Positions 36,367 to 46,645 are shown, counted from the first letter of the stretch. The stretch is 64,000 nucleotides of DNA from Sinorhizobium fredii (GCF_002944405.1 NZ_CP024310.1:1-64000), one strand, 5' to 3'. Notes: generated by a model not told the origin, from the sequence alone. Program-made: numbers and translations.

Positions 36367-36828
36367 CTAGAACCGGACCCAGGGGCCGAAACGCTCGAAC
36401 GGCAGGTTGAGGCCGTAGCTGAAGACGGCGACCGAGAAGATCGCGAGCCCCAGCGAGACCGCCACCGCCCAGAGCGGCTTCATCCGATGCGAGGCGAAAC
36501 AGGCGATCAGCGCCGTCAGGAAGACGGCGGGCACGAAGCCCAGTCCGCGGACCGTCAGGCCGAAGAAGATCGGCGCCGGCAGGATGAAGAGCATGCCGCG
36601 GATGGCGATCGGTCCCATAGGCTCGTGGTTCACCCGGGCCGACTGCACCAGGATGATGACGCCGAGCAGCGTCAGGACGACGGAAAGCAGCAGCGGAAAA
36701 TAGCCCGGGCCCATGCGGAAGGCGGTGCCGAGCTCGAGCCCGAAGGACTGCCAGGCGAAAAAAAGACCGACGGCCGTCAGGATACTCCCGCACAGCGCGT
36801 TGGTGGTATCGAAGGAGATGGCTTTCAT
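36367..36828 (-). CDS. tctB: Tripartite tricarboxylate transporter small permease TctB
   Basis: A 153-residue protein with four hydrophobic segments. The TctB pattern is visible in FRMGPGYFPLLLSVVLTLLG (near residue 38). It forms the membrane part with TctA. A near-perfect GTTGACGGCTGTCAAC dyad lies 96-111 bases upstream, in the 235-base gap after tctC, so tctBA may have a promoter apart from tctC. Confidence 0.88.
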   Translation of the reverse strand: MKAISFDTTNALCGSILTAVGLFFAWQSFGLELGTAFRMGPGYFPLLLSVVLTLLGVIILVQSARVNHEPMGPIAIRGMLFILPAPIFFGLTVRGLGFVPAVFLTALIACFASHRMKPLWAVAVSLGLAIFSVAVFSYGLNLPFERFGPWVRF

Positions 36829-36923
36829 CTTGTCCCCATGTTCTCGTTCGGACGCGGCCGCGGACGTCCTGATCTTGGCGATGTCCTCGCTTCTTGTCCG
36901 GCTGTGCTCAGCGTCCCCCGCAA

Positions 36924-36939
36924 GTTGACGGCTGTCAAC
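36924..36939. promoter_or_regulatory. GTTGACGGCTGTCAAC, near copy of the dispersed palindrome
   Basis: One central change from the perfect dyads at 722, 1769 and 1878. It sits in the gap between tctC and tctB, upstream of tctB. The flanks AA...TT extend the symmetry to 20 bp. Confidence 0.45.
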
Positions 36940-37063
36940 TTTTCCGGAAGCCCGCCGATTTCTCCGGCCAGCCGTTGCCCCACAGCACGGCCGGCCGGAG
37001 GCGATGCCGTCGCCGTACCGCTCTAATCGGAGAACAGGATCGGCGGCGGCTCGCGGGAGCCGA

Positions 37064-38041
37064 TTAGTCGGCGTACTGGCCGGCGGCCTCGATCACCGGC
37101 TTCCAGCGGGCGATCTCGCTTTCAAGCTTGGCCTTCAGCGCCGCCGGGGTGGCGTCCGCCTCGCTCGACGGTTCGGTGCCGAGTTCGCCGAAGCGGGCCG
37201 CGACGTTCTCGTCCTTGAGCGCCTTCTGCAGCGACTTCGACAGCCGGTCCGTCACCTCGGCAGGGGTTCCCTTCGGCGCATAGATGCCGTGCCAGATGCC
37301 GACCTGGAAGCCGGCAAGACCGGCTTCTTCAGCCGTCGGCAGCTCGGGGAAGATCTTCAGGCGCTTCGGCGAAGTGACGGCATAGGCCTTGATCGTGCCG
37401 CCCTGGATCTGCTTGGTGGTGTTGGTCGTCTGGTCGCACATTATGTCGACCTGGCCGCCGAGCAGATCGGTCATCGCCGGGCCGGTGCCCTTATAGGGGA
37501 CGGTGGTCAGCTGGGTGTCGATCGCGTCCATGAACATCATGCCGCAGAGATGCGAGGCGGCGCCGATGCCGGCATTGGCGACCGTCACCGTGTCCTTGTT
37601 GGCCTTGGCGTATTCGATCAGCCCCTTGAGATCGGTCGGCTCGAAATCCTTGCGGGCGACGATGGTCATCGGTACTTCGGTGACGAGGCCGACATATTCG
37701 AAGGCGTTCAGCGTGTCATAGGCAAGCTTGCGATAGAGCGTCGCGCTGGTTGCCATGCCGATATGGTGAAGCAGGACCGTATAGCCGTCCGGATCGGCCT
37801 GGGCGACGCGGCCCGCACCGAGCGTGCCGCCGGCGCCGCCGACATTCTCGACGATGATCTGCTGACCGAGGTCCTTCGACATGGACTCGGCGACGAGACG
37901 GGCAACCGTATCGGTCGGGCCCCCGGCCGAGAAGGGCACCACCATGGTGATCGTGCGCTCCGGATAGGTTTGGGCGCTGGCCGAAGCGGCAAACAGGGAA
38001 ACGGCGGCGACGGCGCCAAGAAGCGCGTTCAATATTTTCAT
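37064..38041 (-). CDS. tctC: Tripartite tricarboxylate transporter binding protein (TctC/Bug family)
   Basis: A 325-residue periplasmic protein. The ATG at 38041 follows GGGAGG and opens a signal peptide (MKILNALLGAVAAVSLFAAS, cleavage near SAQA). The Bug-family stretches are TITMVVPFSAGGPTDTVARL, VENVGGAGGTLGAGRVAQAD and PYKGTGPAMTDLLGGQVDI. It captures a carboxylate for TctAB. No tctDE-type two-component genes are nearby. The longer frame to 38233 runs through intergenic sequence. Confidence 0.88.
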   Translation of the reverse strand: MKILNALLGAVAAVSLFAASASAQTYPERTITMVVPFSAGGPTDTVARLVAESMSKDLGQQIIVENVGGAGGTLGAGRVAQADPDGYTVLLHHIGMATSATLYRKLAYDTLNAFEYVGLVTEVPMTIVARKDFEPTDLKGLIEYAKANKDTVTVANAGIGAASHLCGMMFMDAIDTQLTTVPYKGTGPAMTDLLGGQVDIMCDQTTNTTKQIQGGTIKAYAVTSPKRLKIFPELPTAEEAGLAGFQVGIWHGIYAPKGTPAEVTDRLSKSLQKALKDENVAARFGELGTEPSSEADATPAALKAKLESEIARWKPVIEAAGQYAD

Positions 38042-38216
38042 CTTTTTCCTCCCGGATGACTTTGTCCACCAGCCGGCACGGTTCCTCCCGCCGGTCCTGG
38101 TTGCAGCCATTAACAAACGGGATTTTAGCACAGACAACCGCCTAGCGCGGCGGTTTCGCGCATTTGTCGTGCCAGTCGCCGGGTGATGGGTGGAATTGGA
38201 AACAAAGCCGTTCCGT

Positions 38217-38238
38217 GATGGGTGGATTCCCACCCATC
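38217..38238. terminator. Hairpin GATGGGTGG-ATTC-CCACCCATC
   Basis: A perfect 9-bp stem with a 4-base loop just after the stop of the pseudouridine synthase gene (read leftward), in the 205-base gap before tctC. No T-run follows on either side. Confidence 0.5.
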
Positions 38239-38246
38239 GGCACAGT

Positions 38247-39038
38247 TCAACCGCCCGTGCGTCGTCTCAGATACTGGACCTCCGCGTCCGTCAGCAGCCG
38301 GCTTCGCCCCTTCGGCAGGTCGCCGAGATTGATCTCGCCGATTGCGACGCGGATGAGCCGCAGGCATTCGAAGCCGAGCGCGTCCAGCATGCGGCGGATC
38401 TGGCGGTTGCGGCCCTCCTGCAGTTCGACCTCGATCCAGGAGTTCCTGTCGCCGCTCCTCAAGCCCCGGACATGCGTTGCCGTCAAAAACTCGCCGCCCT
38501 CGCTCACGCCGCCGAGCATCGCCTGCATCGAGGCCTCATCGAAGAGGCCGCGGACCTGGACGTGGTAGATCTTGCCGAGATGGGTGGCGGGATCGAGAAG
38601 GCGCTGCGCCAGCACCGTGTCGTTGGTGAAGAGCAGCAGCCCCTCGCTCGCCTTGTCGAGTCGGCCGACCGGCGAGAGGAAGCGCGCATCGACCTCGCCG
38701 AGGCAATCGAACACCGTCGGCCGCCCCTGGGGATCGTCGCGCGTTGTGACGAGGCCGCGCGGCTTGTTCAGCATCAGATAAATCTTCGCCTCGGCCGCGA
38801 TCGCCGTTCCGTCGACGGCGATCCTGTCCTTATCGATATCCACCCAATGCGCAAGGTCGGTCGTCTTCCTGCCGCCGACGCTGACGCGGCCCTCGGCGAT
38901 CAGCTTCTCGGCCTGGCTGCGCGAGCAGTAGCCGACCTTGGAAAGCGCCCGGGCAAGGGTGACGCGCTTGCCGGCGTGTTCGCCGTCGGCTTTGATCCCG
39001 GCCGTTTTCCTGCCTCGCAAGGGGCGGCGCTGCTTCAC
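38247..39038 (-). CDS. RsuA/RluB-family rRNA pseudouridine synthase
   Basis: A 263-residue enzyme. Residues about 24-70 are an S4 RNA-binding domain (RVTLARALSKVGYCSRSQAE). The catalytic domain has the active Asp in SPVGRLDKASEGLLLFTND (near residue 125), LNKPRGLVTT, and the closing EGRNRQIRRMLDALGF. It isomerises a uridine in rRNA; whether 16S or 23S cannot be told (the group includes RsuA, RluB, RluE and RluF). A housekeeping gene among transport genes. Confidence 0.88.
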   Translation of the reverse strand: MKQRRPLRGRKTAGIKADGEHAGKRVTLARALSKVGYCSRSQAEKLIAEGRVSVGGRKTTDLAHWVDIDKDRIAVDGTAIAAEAKIYLMLNKPRGLVTTRDDPQGRPTVFDCLGEVDARFLSPVGRLDKASEGLLLFTNDTVLAQRLLDPATHLGKIYHVQVRGLFDEASMQAMLGGVSEGGEFLTATHVRGLRSGDRNSWIEVELQEGRNRQIRRMLDALGFECLRLIRVAIGEINLGDLPKGRSRLLTDAEVQYLRRRTGG

Positions 39039-39189
39039 GTCAATCTCCGCGGCTGTTGTATCGGTTCCTGTGGCACAGTCGGCGCCACGGGGCCAGAGTG
39101 AAATCTCTGGCTTGCCGCCCCTATCGGCTGAGAGATCCGGCGGCGAGGCAATCGCGCCATTTCATCGATCGCTTGCGGCCCGAAACCGA

Positions 39190-39612
39190 TCAGTGATCTG
39201 GGCGAAAATAGAGGCGCTGGATCACCGCCATCATCAGAGCCGTGGCCCAGCCAAAGATGATCCAGCCATTGATCGCCTCGAAGGTGGCGACCTGACGCCA
39301 GTCCTTGCCGAGCACGATGTCGCCGTAGCCGACCGTCGTGAAGGTGACGGTTGAGAAGTAGAGCGCCTCTTCGATGCTCGGAAGCGTCTGCGCAAGATAA
39401 TAGAAAGCGGCCCAGAGGCAGACATCGATTACGATCGGAATGATCAGGTAAATGACCCACGCCACGGTGACGAGGGTCGGATAGCGGTGAAGGATATAGG
39501 TCCGGTGCTTCTCCAACGACCGGAAGGCGTGCAGCCCGGCAGACATGAAAAACGCCTGAATGGCCACCGTCGACGCGATCAAACCACAGGCGATGACCAG
39601 CCGGAAAATCAC
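39190..39612 (-). CDS. Small two-helix potassium channel
   Basis: A 140-residue inner-membrane protein with three to four hydrophobic segments and a K+ selectivity filter TTVGYGD in LYFSTVTFTTVGYGDIVLGK (near residue 95), followed by the inner pore helix. It lacks a cytosolic RCK/cNMP domain, so it would work as a bare Ion_trans_2-type tetramer. A single gene; the 225-base gap to the next gene shows nothing. Confidence 0.85.
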   Translation of the reverse strand: MIFRLVIACGLIASTVAIQAFFMSAGLHAFRSLEKHRTYILHRYPTLVTVAWVIYLIIPIVIDVCLWAAFYYLAQTLPSIEEALYFSTVTFTTVGYGDIVLGKDWRQVATFEAINGWIIFGWATALMMAVIQRLYFRPDH

Positions 39613-39837
39613 TGATGCCCCCTCGCAGCTTCGTTGGATCGGAGCCGATCTAGGGATAGAAACATGCAGCGAATTAAAGTGCTACAGCGATTGTTGCCCC
39701 GTGACCATCGAAGGCGCTTGCCACCATCGCCTGCTTCGGTTGCAACTTTGCCAGAGGCGGCGTGATGCGTGCCCAGGCATCGGGCCATGGCCGTCGCGGC
39801 TCTTTCCTTCACCGCGGAATATCAGCATGATTGCCCT

Positions 39838-40410
39838 TCACAGCGTTGTCGCGGCGCGGGCCGATTGCTCGTAGGCGCCGGAGAGGAAGCGCAGCACGGT
39901 GGCGATCTCCGAGAGGGTCTCCTCCGGCGGACGGGCTCTGGCGGTCGAGGCGACGAGCAGGCGCTCGCGGATCTGGGCATAGCGGGCACAGGCCTCGGCG
40001 CCCTTCTCGGTGATGCGGATCATCTTCTCCTTGCCTTGCCGGCCGGTCGTCACAAGGCCGGCACCCTCGAGCTTGCGGATCGCATAGGTCGCCACATGGG
40101 TGTCCTCGATGTCGAGGACGAGGCAGATGTCGGCGAGCTTCTTGCCCCGGTCGCGATGCCGGATCGTATGCAGGATCATGATTTCCATCGCCGAGAGGCC
40201 AGGAACGCCGGCGGCGGCCATGCAGCGCACCATCCAGCGCTGGAAGGCATGCGAGGCGAGGATCAGGCCGTATTCCACTTCGGAAAGCCCGGGCGAACCG
40301 CCTTCGGCAAGGTGAGCCGACGACACGATCGGGCCGATGGCGGAGACGGATTCCGGATGGTCGGGCGGAAGGGCTCCGGCCCGCTTTTCGCGCTCCCGCT
40401 TCTTGGTCAT
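39838..40410 (-). CDS. MarR-type winged-helix regulator of the hydantoinase/oxoprolinase gene
   Basis: A 190-residue protein; the ATG at 40410 follows AGGAG by 7 bases. The winged helix spans about residues 80-155 (LSAMEIMILHTIRHRDRGKK, VLDIEDTHVATYAIRKLEGA). It is divergent from the large hydantoinase/oxoprolinase gene, with a 27-bp palindrome between the two starts that is very likely its operator. Confidence 0.82.
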   Translation of the reverse strand: MTKKREREKRAGALPPDHPESVSAIGPIVSSAHLAEGGSPGLSEVEYGLILASHAFQRWMVRCMAAAGVPGLSAMEIMILHTIRHRDRGKKLADICLVLDIEDTHVATYAIRKLEGAGLVTTGRQGKEKMIRITEKGAEACARYAQIRERLLVASTARARPPEETLSEIATVLRFLSGAYEQSARAATTL

Positions 40411-40440
40411 CGGCACACTCCTGATCTGCGCGACGACAAC

Positions 40441-40467
40441 ATTTTATCGACAAATTGTCAATAAAAT
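40441..40467. promoter_or_regulatory. 27-bp palindrome, candidate MarR operator
   Basis: The core GACAAATTGTC is a perfect dyad about a central A. It is flanked by ATTTTAT on the left and ATAAAAT on the right, giving 27 bases with one mismatch between arms. It sits 31 bases from the MarR start and 51 from the hydantoinase start, so it could block both promoters. Confidence 0.7.
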
Positions 40468-40517
40468 GCTTTTGTTGGAGCCAAGCGGAACTGGCATTTC
40501 AGCGTGGAGAGACGACG

Positions 40518-43500
40518 ATGGCTGCAACGTGGGACTTCTGGGTGGATCGCGGCGGCACCTTTACCGATGTGATCGGCCGCGACCCGGAAGGCAGGCTGCA
40601 TGCGCTGAAGGTGCTTTCGGAAAATCCCGGCGCCTATCGCGACGCCGCCGTCCACGGCATCCGCCTGCACCTCGGCCTTGCCGCCGGCGAGCCGGTGCCG
40701 GCCGGACTGATCGGCGAGGTGAGGATGGGCACCACCGTCGCCACCAATGCGCTGCTGGAGCGCAAGGGGGAGCGGCTGGCGCTGATCACCACGCGCGGCT
40801 TTCGCGATGCGCTGCGGATCGGCTACCAGGAGCGCAAGAAAATCTTCGCTACCGAAATCATCAAGCCGGAGGCGCTCTATTCGGAGGTCGTCGAGCTCGA
40901 CGAACGCGTGCTCGCCGACGGGACGATTGAAAAGGGGCTCGACGAAACGGAAGCGCGGCGGGCGCTGGAAGCGCTGAAGGCGAGCGGCTACCGATCGGTC
41001 GCCATCGTCTTCATGCATGCCTACCGCTTTCCCGAGCATGAGGCGGCCGTCGCGCGGCTTGCCCGCGAGACCGGCTTTGCGCAGGTTTCTGCAAGCCACG
41101 AGGTCTCACCGCTCGTCAAATATGTCGGCCGCGGCGACACGACGGTCATCGACGCCTACCTCTCGCCGGTGCTCGGCCGCTATGTGGCACAGGTTTCGGA
41201 AGAACTGGACGTTGCCCGGGCGGGCGCCCGGCTGATGTTCATGATGTCGTCCGGCGGGCTCACCGCCGCGGACATGTTCCAGGGCAAGGACGCGATCCTT
41301 TCCGGGCCGGCGGGAGGCGTCGTAGGACTTGCGAGGACCGGCGAGGCGGCGGGCTTCGACCGCGTCATCGGCTTCGATATGGGCGGCACCTCGACCGACG
41401 TCGCCCATTTCGACGGCGAATACGAACGCGCCTTCGAGAGGGAAGTCGCGGGTGTGCGCGTCCGGGCGCCGATGCTGTTGATCCATACGGTCGCGGCCGG
41501 CGGCGGCTCGATCCTCCATTTTGACGGCGAGCGCTTCCGCGTCGGGCCGGGTTCGGCCGGCGCCAATCCGGGCCCGGCCTGCTACCGCAACGGCGGGCCG
41601 CTCGCCGTCACCGACGCCAATGTCATGCTCGGCAAGCTGATGCCGGAATTTTTCCCGGCGATTTTCGGGCCGGATCAGAACCTGCCGCTCGACGTCGAAA
41701 CGGTGCGGGCCCGGTTCGCGGCGCTTGCGGCCGAGATCGGCGACGGCCGCACCCCGCAAGACGTCGCCGACGGCTTCATCCGCATTGCGGTTGCCAACAT
41801 GGTCGAGGCGATCAAGAAGATTTCCGTGCAGCGCGGTTACGACGTGACGCGCTACGCGCTGAACTGCTTCGGCGGCGCGGCCGGCCAGCACGCCTGCCTC
41901 GTCGCAGATGCGCTCGGCATGACGAGCATCCTGCTGCATCCGATGTCGGGCCTGCTTTCCGCCTACGGCATGGGCCTCGCCGATATCCGCGCGACGCGGC
42001 AGAAGGCGCTTGGCGTCGCGCTCGACGATGTCGGGCCGCAGGCGCTCGCCGGGCTCGGTGCGGACCTGCAGGTCGAATGCCTGGCGGAACTCGACGCGCA
42101 AGGGATTGGCCGCGACCGCATTCGCACGCATCTTCGCGCCCATATCCGCTATGCCGGGACCGACACGGTGCTCGCCGTCGAGGCGCGCTTTCCCGAGATT
42201 GACGATGCGGCCCGTCTGCGCGCCGGATTCGAGACGCTGCATAGGCGCCGCTTCGGCTTCATCGCCGAGAACAAGCCGCTGGTGATCGATGCCGCCGAGG
42301 TCGAGACGGTCGGCGGCGGGGCGGTGCAGATGGAAACGGACGGTCTGGCGACAGCTTCAGGCGAGGCGGTCGTTAGCCGACAAACCCGTTTCTATTCGCA
42401 AGGCCAGTTCCACGACGCGCCGGTGGCGCTGCGCTCGGAAATCAAGCCCGGCGAGACGCTGACCGGCCCGGCGATCGTCATCGAGGCGAACCAGACGATC
42501 GTCGTCGAGGACGGCTGGCAGGCGAAACTGACCGCCAGGGACCATATCGTGCTCACGCGCATCAAGCCGCTGCCGGCGCGAACGGCGATCGGCACCAGGG
42601 CCGATCCGGTGATGCTGGAAATCTTCAACAACCTCTTCATGTCGATCGCCGAGCAGATGGGCGTAACGCTGCAGAACACCGCCTATTCGGTGAACATCAA
42701 GGAGCGTCTCGATTTCTCCTGCGCGGTCTTCGACAACAGAGGCAATCTCGTCGCCAATGCGCCGCACATGCCGGTGCATCTTGGCTCGATGGATGCGTCC
42801 GTCGCCACCGCGATCCGCGAAAACCCGGTCACCCATCCGGGCGACGTGTTCCTGATCAACGCCCCCTATAACGGCGGCACGCATCTGCCGGACCTGACGG
42901 TCTGCACGCCGGTCTTCGACAATGAGGGCCGGGCGACCCGCTTCTGGGTGGCAAGCCGCGGCCACCACGCCGACATCGGCGGCATCTCGCCGGGCTCGAT
43001 GTCGCCGCTCGCCGCCAATATCGAGGAGGAGGGCGTCTATATCGACAATTTCAAGCTGATCGACCGGGGCCGCTTCTCAGAAGCGGAACTGGAAAGGCTG
43101 CTCACCGGCGCGCGCTATCCGGTGCGCAACATCCTGCAGAACGTCAACGATCTGAAGGCGCAGGTCGCCGCCAACGAGAAGGGCGTGGCGGAACTCAAGA
43201 AGATGATCGCCCAGTTCGGCGAAGAGGTTGTCGAGGCCTATATGGGCCATGTACAGGACAATGCTGCCGAAAGCGTCCGCCGCGTCCTCGACCAGTTGAG
43301 CGAGGGCGAATTCTCCTACGAGATGGACCAGGGCTGCCGGATCGTCGCGAAGATCACCGTCGACCGCGAGAGGCGTGAGGCGACGGTCGACTTCACCGGC
43401 ACTTCCGAGCAGCGCGCCGACAATTTCAACGCGCCGGAGCCGGTGACGCGTGCGGCGGTGCTTTACGTCTTCCGGGTGCTGGTCGAGGCGGATATCCCGA

Positions 43501-44126
43501 TGAATGCCGGCTGCCTGAGGCCGATCCGCATCGTCATCCCGGAGGGCACGATGCTTTCGCCGCGCTATCCGGCGGCCGTCGTCGCCGGCAATGTCGAGGT
43601 CAGCCAGGCGGTCACCAATTGCCTGTTCGGCGCCGTCGAGGCGCAGGCGGCGGCGCAAGGGACGATGAACAATCTGACCTTCGGCAATGCCAGCTACCAG
43701 TATTACGAGACGATCTGCTCCGGCGCGCCGGCCGGTCCCGGATACAACGGTGCCGACGCCGTCCACACCCATATGACCAATTCGCGGCTTACCGATCCGG
43801 AGATCCTCGAGACGCGCTTTCCGGTGGTGCTCGAGGATTTCCATATCCGCAAGGGCTCCGGCGGCCGCGGCAAGTGGTCGGCCGGCGATGGCACGCAGCG
43901 AACGATCCGTGCCCGGGAGCGGCTGGATTTCGCCATCCTTTCCGGCCACCGGCGAATCCGTCCCTTCGGGCTGAAGGGCGGAGAACCCGGCGAACTCGGC
44001 CGCAACTATGTCCGCCGCAATGACGGCCGGATCGAGGAATTCGCCGGCTCGGCGCATACGGTGCTCGAGCCGGGCGAGGCCTTCACGGTGGTGACGCCGA
44101 CGGGAGGCGGCTACGGGAAGGCGTGA
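40518..44126 (+). CDS. Fused HyuA-HyuB hydantoinase/5-oxoprolinase
   Basis: A 1202-residue enzyme. Residues 1 to about 685 are the HyuA part, an ASKHA-type ATPase fold with [16 protein letters not shown] at the N-terminus and [16 protein letters not shown] near residue 288. From about 695 ([20 protein letters not shown]) comes the HyuB part with [15 protein letters not shown] and [10 protein letters not shown] stretches. This is the full-length arrangement of ATP-dependent 5-oxoprolinase and of N-methylhydantoinase fusions; the substrate is a cyclic amide such as 5-oxoproline. Regulated by the divergent MarR-type protein. Confidence 0.88.
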   Translation: MAATWDFWVDRGGTFTDVIGRDPEGRLHALKVLSENPGAYRDAAVHGIRLHLGLAAGEPVPAGLIGEVRMGTTVATNALLERKGERLALITTRGFRDALRIGYQERKKIFATEIIKPEALYSEVVELDERVLADGTIEKGLDETEARRALEALKASGYRSVAIVFMHAYRFPEHEAAVARLARETGFAQVSASHEVSPLVKYVGRGDTTVIDAYLSPVLGRYVAQVSEELDVARAGARLMFMMSSGGLTAADMFQGKDAILSGPAGGVVGLARTGEAAGFDRVIGFDMGGTSTDVAHFDGEYERAFEREVAGVRVRAPMLLIHTVAAGGGSILHFDGERFRVGPGSAGANPGPACYRNGGPLAVTDANVMLGKLMPEFFPAIFGPDQNLPLDVETVRARFAALAAEIGDGRTPQDVADGFIRIAVANMVEAIKKISVQRGYDVTRYALNCFGGAAGQHACLVADALGMTSILLHPMSGLLSAYGMGLADIRATRQKALGVALDDVGPQALAGLGADLQVECLAELDAQGIGRDRIRTHLRAHIRYAGTDTVLAVEARFPEIDDAARLRAGFETLHRRRFGFIAENKPLVIDAAEVETVGGGAVQMETDGLATASGEAVVSRQTRFYSQGQFHDAPVALRSEIKPGETLTGPAIVIEANQTIVVEDGWQAKLTARDHIVLTRIKPLPARTAIGTRADPVMLEIFNNLFMSIAEQMGVTLQNTAYSVNIKERLDFSCAVFDNRGNLVANAPHMPVHLGSMDASVATAIRENPVTHPGDVFLINAPYNGGTHLPDLTVCTPVFDNEGRATRFWVASRGHHADIGGISPGSMSPLAANIEEEGVYIDNFKLIDRGRFSEAELERLLTGARYPVRNILQNVNDLKAQVAANEKGVAELKKMIAQFGEEVVEAYMGHVQDNAAESVRRVLDQLSEGEFSYEMDQGCRIVAKITVDRERREATVDFTGTSEQRADNFNAPEPVTRAAVLYVFRVLVEADIPMNAGCLRPIRIVIPEGTMLSPRYPAAVVAGNVEVSQAVTNCLFGAVEAQAAAQGTMNNLTFGNASYQYYETICSGAPAGPGYNGADAVHTHMTNSRLTDPEILETRFPVVLEDFHIRKGSGGRGKWSAGDGTQRTIRARERLDFAILSGHRRIRPFGLKGGEPGELGRNYVRRNDGRIEEFAGSAHTVLEPGEAFTVVTPTGGGYGKA

Positions 44127-44451
44127 AGTTGCGGGTTCGGACAGCACCACCGGCAACTTACCACTTTGCGTCAACAGCAGCCGCACGACCCGCTCCGTCA
44201 GTGGCCGCGGTCGCTCCCTCCGCGGGCATGGGCGAGTGCCACCGTAAATGGCTCAGTTGAGCCCTGATCAAAGTCGGGGATTCCTCGTCCGTCACGGCGA
44301 CTTAATGAATTTGACACCACCCGATAGTGAAAAAGGCTGAATTGCAATCGACCCCAAAATGGCGCCTCATTGAGCGGCGGGAAGTCTAGCTTATGAGCTA
44401 AAAGTATGCGCCCGTGCCGGGCGCGCGTACCATTTGCGATGGTCCTGGGAT
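44127..44451. other. Gap without a gene
   Basis: 325 bases between the hydantoinase and GT4 genes, richer in A and T towards its end than the surroundings. A short GGCTCA-GT-TGAGCC dyad at 44250-44263 is the only structure. It probably holds the promoter of the GT4-epimerase pair. Confidence 0.5.
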
Positions 44452-45663
44452 ATGCGCCTTATAGTCATAAATGACGTATCGGTCGTGCGCGGCGGCGCAA
44501 CAAAGGTCGCAGTCCAGTGCCTGCAAGCATGCCGAAATGCCGGCATCGACTGCACGTTTTTTGTCGGGGATGACGGCGTCGGTGTGAAGGAACTGGACGT
44601 TGCCGTGCGCACGATCGCGTTGGGCGAAAGACCGTTGAGAGACGGACACAGCATCGCCGATATATTCGACAAGCATTTCAACAAACGTGCCTATGAAATG
44701 CTTTCAGCATTGTTGTCCGAAAGCCAGGAAGAGACTGTTGTCCACGTCCATGGATGGAACCAGATATTGTCGCCGTCCATCTTCCATGCTCTCGCGGCGA
44801 GCAAGGCGAGGGTCATCATCACGGCGCATGACTATTTTCTGAATTGCCCGAACGGCGGACGCCTGAATTTCAGGAGCGGCGCGATCTGTAATCTAAAGCC
44901 GATGTCCCTCGATTGTCTCTTAACCAATTGTGACAAGCGAAACTATTTCCATAAGCTCTGGCGCTTTCGCCGAAGCCTCGTCCAATCAGGCGCTGGCGAC
45001 GCATTCTGGGAACGCGTCGAAGTAGTGCTGGCGCACGAAGGCATGGAAACCTACCTGAAGTCGGGTCCTCTCCGGCATTTCACCACATTGCGTACGCCCA
45101 CGGAACCTTTGACGCGGCTGTCGACGGAGCCGTGGCGCAGAGAGCGCATCGTCTTCCTCGGACGGATGACCTGGGAGAAAGGCGTCCGCACCCTTGGTGA
45201 GGCTTTGCGAATGACGGGCCAGGCAGCAACCCTGATCGGCCGCGGCCCTTTGCTCGCCGAAATGCAGAAGGCCCTTCCCCATTGCTGGGTGCCGGGCTGG
45301 CTCGATGACGAAATGGTATCCGAAACGGCCGCCCAGGCGCGCGCATTCGTCATGCCGTCGCGAATGCCGGAGCCATACGGCCTGGTGGCGGCCGAGGCAT
45401 TGATGAGTGGAATTCCCGTGATCGTAAGCAGCAACGCGTTGATTGCCGAGGAGATCGAAAGCAATGGCGCGGGCCTCATCTTCGAGAGCGGAGATGCGGG
45501 CTCGCTCGCCGAGGCTCTGGTTAAAATCAAGAGCGATAGTCTTGTGAGAAAGCTGGCCGAAGGTGCACGGGCCTTCGGCAAGAAAGTCGCTCCAAGTCGC
45601 AAAGAGTGGGAACGTCAGTTAATTGGCATTTATAGGGGCGAATCTGCTCTTCAGTTAGTCTAG
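44452..45663 (+). CDS. GT4-family glycosyltransferase
   Basis: A 403-residue protein with the GT-B layout: an N-terminal acceptor half (MRLIVINDVSVVRGGATKVA; VVHVHGWNQILSP; ITAHDYFLNCPNGG) and a C-terminal donor half (RIVFLGRMTWEKGVRTLGEA; the PEPYGLVAAEALMSGIPVI stretch with the E-x7-E-like pair). GT4 enzymes add hexoses to surface polysaccharides or glycolipids. It sits 7 bases before an NAD-dependent epimerase gene, presumably one transcript. Base composition appears somewhat lower in GC than the flanking genes, which may mean transfer. Confidence 0.85.
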   Translation: MRLIVINDVSVVRGGATKVAVQCLQACRNAGIDCTFFVGDDGVGVKELDVAVRTIALGERPLRDGHSIADIFDKHFNKRAYEMLSALLSESQEETVVHVHGWNQILSPSIFHALAASKARVIITAHDYFLNCPNGGRLNFRSGAICNLKPMSLDCLLTNCDKRNYFHKLWRFRRSLVQSGAGDAFWERVEVVLAHEGMETYLKSGPLRHFTTLRTPTEPLTRLSTEPWRRERIVFLGRMTWEKGVRTLGEALRMTGQAATLIGRGPLLAEMQKALPHCWVPGWLDDEMVSETAAQARAFVMPSRMPEPYGLVAAEALMSGIPVIVSSNALIAEEIESNGAGLIFESGDAGSLAEALVKIKSDSLVRKLAEGARAFGKKVAPSRKEWERQLIGIYRGESALQLV

Positions 45664-45670
45664 GAGGACC

Positions 45671-46645
45671 ATGGCACGAGCACTTGTGACAGGCGGATGC
45701 GGCTTCGTCGGACGGCATCTTTGTGATCGGCTTCTTGCGGAGGGGCTGGATGTCGTCTGTGTTGATTCGTTGAAGCCAGGAACAGGCGCAAAGCACCCGC
45801 TTCGTTGGAGGCGTCCGAGCGTGAACTTCGTCTTTATCGAGGAGGATTGTAGATCCTACTTCGAAACTTCCTGCGAACACTTCGACTACGTCTTTCATCT
45901 TGCGGCTCTCGTCGGCGGGCGAATGACGCTCGAGAATGAAACGCTTCTGGTCGTCGAAGATCTGGCGGTCGATGCTGCGCTGTGGCGATGGGCGAGCGAG
46001 CACAAGCCCGGCAATGTTGTCTATTTCAGCTCCAGCGCAGCCTATCCCGTGGCGTTTCAGACCGAGGAAATGCAGACGCCGCTCTCGGAAGACATGATTT
46101 CGTTCGAACGCTCGCTTGGCGTTCCTGATTTGAGTTATGGCTGGACCAAGCTGACCGGCGAGTATCTCATGAAGCTATATGTCGAGCGCTATGGCGGCCG
46201 CGCCATCGCGTACCGGCCTTTCAGCGGCTACGGCGAAGATCAGGACCTTGCCTATCCGTTTCCGGCAATTTGCCGGAGGCTCGTCAAGCAACGGGGAGCA
46301 GCCGAGGTGACCGTCTGGGGCAGCGGCCGTCAGCGCCGTGACTTCATTCACATCTCCGATTGCGTCGACTTTGTCTGGCGCACAATGGACCTGCTGCCGA
46401 CAGGAAGGAGCCTAAACGTTTCAACCGGCTGTGCGACGTCATTCATCGAACTCGCTGGTCTGATAAGCGAAGAGCTCGGCTGGTCGCCGAAAATCGTCGG
46501 AACAACCAGTCGTCCCGAAGGGGTGTTTTTCCGGTGCGGGGACACCGAGCTTCAACGGCACTTCGGGCTCGCGCCGCAAGTTAGCCTTAAAGACGGAATC
46601 AGGCGTTCGCTGGACGTTCTCCGTGCGCGGGCGACCCACCGATAG
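45671..46645 (+). CDS. NAD-dependent sugar epimerase/dehydratase
   Basis: A 324-residue extended short-chain dehydrogenase. It has ALVTGGCGFVGRHLCDRL (NAD loop GxxGxxG) at the N-terminus, YVFHLAALVGG, FSSSAAYPV and the catalytic pair in LSYGWTKLTGEYL (YxxxK, near residue 157). GGAGG lies just before the ATG. It converts a nucleotide-bound sugar; the exact reaction is not visible. Paired with the GT4 gene, it would supply a modified sugar donor (inference). Confidence 0.85.
   Translation: MARALVTGGCGFVGRHLCDRLLAEGLDVVCVDSLKPGTGAKHPLRWRRPSVNFVFIEEDCRSYFETSCEHFDYVFHLAALVGGRMTLENETLLVVEDLAVDAALWRWASEHKPGNVVYFSSSAAYPVAFQTEEMQTPLSEDMISFERSLGVPDLSYGWTKLTGEYLMKLYVERYGGRAIAYRPFSGYGEDQDLAYPFPAICRRLVKQRGAAEVTVWGSGRQRRDFIHISDCVDFVWRTMDLLPTGRSLNVSTGCATSFIELAGLISEELGWSPKIVGTTSRPEGVFFRCGDTELQRHFGLAPQVSLKDGIRRSLDVLRARATHR

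Noticed and set aside
34744..37026. A 760-codon open frame on the plus strand
   Set aside because: It lies antisense to tctA and tctB, is highly charged and repetitive (D, E, R, H), and has no family features; a shadow of GC-rich third positions.
44250..44263. Short dyad GGCTCAGTTGAGCC as a possible operator
   Set aside because: Only 6-bp arms, far from any start codon and with no repeat elsewhere.
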